A DNA stretch of 19,574 bases from Mxb001 sp051007175 (lineage in GTDB: Bacteria; Actinomycetota; Actinomycetes; S36-B12): contig JBPCSL010000091.1 of the NCBI GenBank assembly GCA_051007175.1, positions 1-19,574 on the forward strand, read 5' to 3'. Under the pieces are notes generated by a model. The model did no database searches. It was given only the letters and a program-made list of their open reading frames with translations, and had not been told where the DNA came from. Below are positions 14,281 to 19,574 of the stretch, one piece after another. Every line of letters begins with the position of its first letter. Within the stretch, counting starts at the first letter, position 1. Made by a program: the position numbers and the translations under genes.

Positions 14281-15312
14281 GTGAGTCCCGCAGCCGAGTC
14301 CGTCGTGCCGAGTCACGTGCCTCCGCGCGTGCTCTCCGGCATCCAGCCGACTGCCGACTCGTTCCAGGTGGGCAACTACCTGGGCGCCCTGCGCCGCTGG
14401 GCGCAGATGCAGGACACCCACGACGCCTTCTACTGCGTGGTCGACCAGCACGCCATCACGGTGGAGCACGACCCGGCCGTCCTGCGCGAACGCACCCTGC
14501 TTTCCTTCGCGCAGTTGCTCGCGGTCGGCTTGGACCCGGAGCGCTGCACGGTCTTCGTGCAGAGCCAGGTGCCCGAGCATGCGCAGCTGGCATGGGTGCT
14601 GGAGTGCCAGACCGGCTTCGGCGAGGCCGGCCGCATGACCCAGTTCAAGGACAAGACCCAGCGCGAGGGCGCGGAGCGCGCGACCGTCGGGCTTTTCACC
14701 TACCCGATCCTGCAGGCGGCCGACATCCTTATCTACCAGGCCGACGGCGTCCCGGTCGGCGAGGACCAGCGCCAGCACCTGGAGCTCACCCGGGATCTCG
14801 CGCAGCGATTCAACTCGCGCTTCGGCCCGACCTTCGTGGTCCCGGAGCCCCTCATCGTGAAGGACACGGCCAAGATCCTGGACCTTGCCGATCCCACCGC
14901 CAAGATGAGTAAGTCGGCCCCGACCGGCTGCATCTTCCTGCTCGACGATCCCGCCGTGACGGCCAAGAAGGTCAAGACCGCGGTCACCGACTCGGGCCGC
15001 GAGATCGCCTACGACCCCGAGGGCAAGCCGGGCGTCTCCAATCTCCTCACCCTGATCTCGGCCTTCACCGGCACGGACATCCCGACGCTGGTCGCCGGCT
15101 ACTCCGGTCGCGGCTACGGCGATCTCAAGGCGGATGCCGCCGAGGTTGTCGTGGGATTCGCCACCGGATTCCGCGATCAGGTGGCCGAGCTGATGGCCGA
15201 TCGTGCCGAGCTGGGGCGGCTCATGGCGATGGGCGCGCACAAGGCACGGGCTGCCGCCGCCCCCACGCTGGCCGCCGTGTACGACCGCGTGGGCTTCGTG
15301 CCGCTGACATGA
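14281..15312 (+). CDS. trpS: Tryptophanyl-tRNA synthetase
   Basis: Class I aminoacyl-tRNA synthetase that charges tRNA-Trp. The 343-aa length is normal for bacterial TrpRS. The N-terminal signature reads IQPTADSFQVGNYLGAL, so the HIGH-equivalent is QVGN (29-32); the position is variable in TrpRS (E. coli has TIGN), so this is not a sign of inactivity. The KMSKS motif is exact (208-212, AKMSKSAP). ILQAADILIYQAD and PVGEDQRQHLELTRDLA, typical tryptophan and dimer-interface segments, are intact. The GTG start fits the N-terminus and promoter spacing. Its stop overlaps the next start (ATGA). No T-box or attenuator is visible upstream, and there is only a 4-bp gap to the previous gene. Confidence 0.97.
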   Translation: MSPAAESVVPSHVPPRVLSGIQPTADSFQVGNYLGALRRWAQMQDTHDAFYCVVDQHAITVEHDPAVLRERTLLSFAQLLAVGLDPERCTVFVQSQVPEHAQLAWVLECQTGFGEAGRMTQFKDKTQREGAERATVGLFTYPILQAADILIYQADGVPVGEDQRQHLELTRDLAQRFNSRFGPTFVVPEPLIVKDTAKILDLADPTAKMSKSAPTGCIFLLDDPAVTAKKVKTAVTDSGREIAYDPEGKPGVSNLLTLISAFTGTDIPTLVAGYSGRGYGDLKADAAEVVVGFATGFRDQVAELMADRAELGRLMAMGAHKARAAAAPTLAAVYDRVGFVPLT

Positions 15313-15818
15313 GCATCTTCGGGGTCGTCATCGACGTGCCGGAGCCGCATGCTCGGGTACTCACGGCGGCTCGCGAGTCCTTCGGCGACCCTGAGGCCCG
15401 ACACGTGCCCCCGCACGTCACCGTCGTCGGCCCCGTTTCCATCGACCCCGAGGCGATGCCGTCGGTCGACGAGCACCTTGAGGAGGCCGTGCGCCGCTGT
15501 GCGCCCTTCTGGATGCACCTGCGCGGCACGGGCACCTTCCGGCCGGTGACCCCGACGGTGTTCGTCGCCGTGGCCGAGGGGATCCCCGGCTGCGAGGAGC
15601 TGGAGCGGCGCATCCGCTGCGGGCCCCTGGGCGTCGACCTGCGCTATCCGTACCACCCGCATGTCACCGTGGCCTTCGACCTGCCGGCGGAGTCGCTCGA
15701 CCGGGCCTTCGAGGAACTCGCCGATTTCGACGCCGTCTTCACGGTCGACGCGGTGCGGCTCGTGGAGTTGGACGACGGTCGCTGGCAGGTGCGCCGCGCC
15801 TATGCGCTGACGGGCTAG
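15309..15818 (+). CDS. 2'-5' RNA ligase-like 2H phosphoesterase (169 aa)
   Basis: A two-histidine phosphoesterase of the LigT/2'-5' RNA ligase-like superfamily, which acts on 2',3'-cyclic or 2'-5' linked nucleotide phosphates. Both catalytic HxT motifs are present, PPHVTVVG (His36) and HPHVTVAF (His118), separated by about 80 residues as in the family. The ATG overlaps the trpS stop (ATGA), so it is translated with trpS. From memory this pairing recurs in Streptomyces. The substrate is unknown; a tRNA-related reaction is a guess from the pairing. Its stop codon shares a CTAG with the stop of the convergent carboxypeptidase gene. Confidence 0.85.
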   Translation: MSIFGVVIDVPEPHARVLTAARESFGDPEARHVPPHVTVVGPVSIDPEAMPSVDEHLEEAVRRCAPFWMHLRGTGTFRPVTPTVFVAVAEGIPGCEELERRIRCGPLGVDLRYPYHPHVTVAFDLPAESLDRAFEELADFDAVFTVDAVRLVELDDGRWQVRRAYALTG

Positions 15819-17026
15819 GACACCGTCTGCGGCAGGTCGTCACGGTCCTGGGAGGGCGCCCGGCGTGATCGCGTGGTCGGACTTCGAAGGGCCTGAACAC
15901 CCACCCCGATGAGAAGCAGGCCGAGGACGATCCCGAGCAGGCAGACGATGAGTCCGCCGATGTTCCAGCCGGGCGCAGGGGCAGAGGCTGCGGCCGTGGC
16001 ATCCGATGCCGTCTCGGCAGCGCCCTGGTCGGGGACCGTGGGGGACTCGGCCCCGTCCGTCGGCGGCTTCGCGGCGTCGATCATGGGGGAGACCGGGTCC
16101 ACGAGGTAGCCGACGGGCGTGACATCGGAGACGTTGGCGAAGCCCCAGTCGAGCAGGGCAGCGGCCGAGTCGTAGATCTCCCCATCAACGTTCATGAGGG
16201 TGACCACGAGGGTTGTATCGCCCTGCTTAGCGGCGCCGACGAACGTGCGGCCGGCCTCGGTGGTCCACCCCGTCTTCAGGCCGATCGCTCCCGGGTAGCC
16301 CTGGATGAAGAGGGGGTTCTGCGTGGCGATGGCCATGGTCGGGCGCGGGTCCCCGGGCTTGTCGGGCATGTAGCCGGGGTAGTCCTCGATCACGCGGGTG
16401 TTCGCGTACTCGAAGTAGTCGGGCCGTGAGAGTCCCTCTCGGGCGATGAGCGCAAGGTCGTACGCCGAGGACACCTGCTGCTCGTCCGGCAGGCCACTGG
16501 GGTTCGTCGCGACCGTGTCGTAGGCCTGGAGTCGCTGCGCCTCGTCGTTCATCTGCGACACGGTGAGTTCGAAGCCGCCGTTGGCGTTGGCGAGCGCCGA
16601 GGCGCAGTCATTGCCACTTTGCATGAAGAGGCCGAAGAAGAGATCGCGCACCGAGTAGGTGGCGTCCTCCACCAGGCCAACTCGGCTCCCCTCCACGGCC
16701 ACGTCGTCATACGTGGTCGTGTAGACGTATTGGGGGTCGAGGCGCTGGGTCAGGGTGAGCGCCGTGAGGGTCTTGAGCACGCTGGCCGGCTGACGCTGCA
16801 CATGCGGCCCCTTGGCGGCCAGGATCGCGCCCGTGTCCATATCCGCGAGGACCCACGTGGACACGGGAACGTCGGGGAGGTCACTCGCATTGGGCCCGGG
16901 GTCGACGATGACATCGGAGCCGGCGAGCTGGGGGCCGCCGATCGGTTCCGCTATGGCAGGGGGTGCCCATGCAAGGGCCACGGCCAACACGAGACCGGAC
17001 GCGGCGAGGGTGGGAAGGCGACGCAT
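15815..17026 (-). CDS. D-alanyl-D-alanine carboxypeptidase, DacA/PBP5-like (403 aa)
   Basis: Serine-type low-molecular-weight penicillin-binding protein (peptidase S11) that trims the terminal D-Ala from peptidoglycan stem peptides outside the membrane. A signal peptide is clear: basic MRRLPT, a hydrophobic core to about residue 20, and a likely cut after AIA (26). The catalytic motifs are intact: SVLK with Ser82 and Lys85 (PASVLKTLTAL), SGN (137-139, MQSGND) and KTG (251-253, GLKTGWT). An Ala/Pro/Thr-rich linker (about 318-352) leads to one C-terminal transmembrane helix (about 356-380) and a short basic tail. Length is typical of actinobacterial members. A TAGCCT box is 8 nt upstream of the ATG. 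Confidence 0.94.
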   Translation of the reverse strand: MRRLPTLAASGLVLAVALAWAPPAIAEPIGGPQLAGSDVIVDPGPNASDLPDVPVSTWVLADMDTGAILAAKGPHVQRQPASVLKTLTALTLTQRLDPQYVYTTTYDDVAVEGSRVGLVEDATYSVRDLFFGLFMQSGNDCASALANANGGFELTVSQMNDEAQRLQAYDTVATNPSGLPDEQQVSSAYDLALIAREGLSRPDYFEYANTRVIEDYPGYMPDKPGDPRPTMAIATQNPLFIQGYPGAIGLKTGWTTEAGRTFVGAAKQGDTTLVVTLMNVDGEIYDSAAALLDWGFANVSDVTPVGYLVDPVSPMIDAAKPPTDGAESPTVPDQGAAETASDATAAASAPAPGWNIGGLIVCLLGIVLGLLLIGVGVQALRSPTTRSRRAPSQDRDDLPQTVS

Positions 17027-17034
17027 GATGACTC

Positions 17035-17040
17035 AGGCTA
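17035..17040 (-). promoter_or_regulatory. -10 box of carboxypeptidase gene (near-leaderless)
   Basis: TAGCCT on the minus strand is followed by 8 nt and the ATG at 17026, so any leader would be only one or two nucleotides long. Confidence 0.5.
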
Positions 17041-17050
17041 ACCGGCGAGG

Positions 17051-17079
17051 AGGCGCCGACGCCTGATGGCGCGAGGCGT
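17051..17079. terminator. Inverted repeats between sdhB and the carboxypeptidase gene
   Basis: AGGCG (17051-17055) pairs with CGCCT (17060-17064) around a 4-nt loop, and ACGCCT (17059-17064) can instead pair with AGGCGT (17074-17079). They lie 9-37 nt downstream of the sdhB stop on the minus strand. No T-run follows, so this is a weak candidate terminator. Confidence 0.3.
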
Positions 17080-17087
17080 GTCCTGCG

Positions 17088-17836
17088 TCAGAAGCGGCGG
17101 AAGATGAGCGCGCGCTTGACCTGCTGGATGGCCTGGGTCACCTCGATGCCACGCGGACAGGCGTCGGTGCAGTTGAAGGTCGTGCGGCAGCGCCAGACGC
17201 CTTCCTTCTCGTTGAGGATCTCTAGCCGGGACTCCGCCGCGGCGTCGCGGCTGTCGAAGATGAAGCGGTGGGCGGCCACGATGGCGGCGGGTCCGAAGTA
17301 CTGGCCGTCGGTCCAGAAGACGGGGCAGGACGTCGTGCAGGCGGCGCACAGGATGCACTTCGTCGTGTCATCGAAGATGGCCCGGTCCTCGACCGACTGG
17401 AGGCGCTCCCGGGTGGGCTCGTGCCCCTCGGGGATGAGGAAGGGCTTCACGGCGCGGTAGGCCGCGAAGAAGGGCTCCATGTCGACGACGAGGTCCTTCT
17501 CCAGGGGGAGGCCCTTGATCGCCTCCACCGTGATCTCGCCCGTGCCGAGATCCTTGATGAGGGTCTTGCAGGCGAGCCGGTTGCGGCCGTTGATGCGCAT
17601 GGCGTCGGAGCCGCAGATGCCGTGGCCGCAGGAGCGCCGGAAGGTGAGCGTGCCGTCCTGCTCGCCCTTGATCTTCATGAGGGCGTCGAGGACCCGGTCG
17701 GTCGGGTAGGCCGAGACGACGTACTCCTCCCAGTGCGGCTCCTCGTCCAACTCGGGGATGAAGCGCCGGATCTTGAAGGTGACATCCGACGGCTCGAGGC
17801 GAGCGGGCGCCTCCTGGGTCTCGATCGTGGCAGTCA

Positions 17837-17837
<1 letters not shown>
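17088..17837 (-). CDS. sdhB: Succinate dehydrogenase iron-sulfur subunit
   Basis: Electron-transfer subunit of succinate:quinone oxidoreductase (complex II), passing electrons from the SdhA flavin to quinone at the membrane. The [2Fe-2S] site is Cys70, Cys75, Asp78 and Cys90 (SCGHGICGSD and LAC), with Asp replacing one Cys as in E. coli. The ferredoxin part gives [4Fe-4S] ligands Cys161, Cys164, Cys167 and Cys227, and [3Fe-4S] ligands Cys171, Cys217 and Cys223 (CILCAACTTSCP and CRTTFNCTDACP). The 249-aa length is normal. Its ATG shares one base with the sdhA stop (TGATG), so they are coupled. The open frame beyond 17837 is antisense-like noise through sdhA. No sdhC or sdhD lies downstream; they may precede sdhA outside the window. 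Confidence 0.96.

Positions 17838-19574
<1,737 letters not shown>

Noticed and set aside
14309..14388. Loss of the HIGH motif in TrpRS as evidence of a regulatory paralogue
   Set aside because: The QVGN variant falls at a position that varies in active TrpRS enzymes, while KMSKS and the tryptophan-site segments are intact.

Overview
This is a GC-rich, gene-dense chromosomal segment of core metabolism from a member of the Actinomycetota. That placement rests on high G+C, frequent GTG starts, 4-bp stop/start overlaps, actinobacterial -10 boxes (TAGGCT, TAGCCT and variants), the gene set (a PerM-like DUF6350 protein, DUF3017 beside folD) and a gene order that, from memory, recalls the sucCD-purNH-folD-mdh-trpS-dac-sdh stretch of Streptomyces. 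The genus cannot be fixed from the sequence. No tRNA, rRNA, CRISPR array, insertion sequence, phage gene or toxin-antitoxin pair is visible.

Layout: 59-913 (-) alpha/beta hydrolase; 1019-1420 (+) stand-alone cobalamin-binding protein; 1509-3553 sucC-sucD; 3672-5433 PerM-like DUF6350 membrane protein and an RDD membrane protein; 5457-8640 purN, purH and a duplicated-domain DMT permease; 8651-9795 folD and DUF3017; 9872-10861 mdh; 10899-12113 icd; 12123-12968 exonuclease III-type AP endonuclease; 12993-14276 CNNM/CBS membrane protein; 14281-15818 trpS and a 2H phosphoesterase; then on the minus strand 15815-17026 a D-alanyl-D-alanine carboxypeptidase and 17088-19574 sdhB and sdhA, the latter cut by the window edge just before its start.

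Two functional themes run through the window. Five TCA-cycle enzymes or subunit pairs are encoded (succinyl-CoA synthetase, malate dehydrogenase, isocitrate dehydrogenase, succinate dehydrogenase), and the cobalamin protein may belong to a mutase that feeds succinyl-CoA into SucCD. FolD makes the 10-formyl-tetrahydrofolate that both PurN and PurH consume.

The most informative non-coding signal is transcriptional. Almost every predicted operon head has a -10-like hexamer. In seven cases it lies 6-7 nt before the start codon (leaderless mRNA architecture), in an eighth 8 nt before it. The cobalamin protein, sucC, mdh and icd instead have short leaders with Shine-Dalgarno sequences. The mdh leader also carries a perfect 14-bp palindrome just after the predicted transcription start, a good operator candidate. 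I see no convincing new biological system; the palindrome, the promoter architecture and the orphan cobalamin protein beside sucCD are the points most worth a second look.
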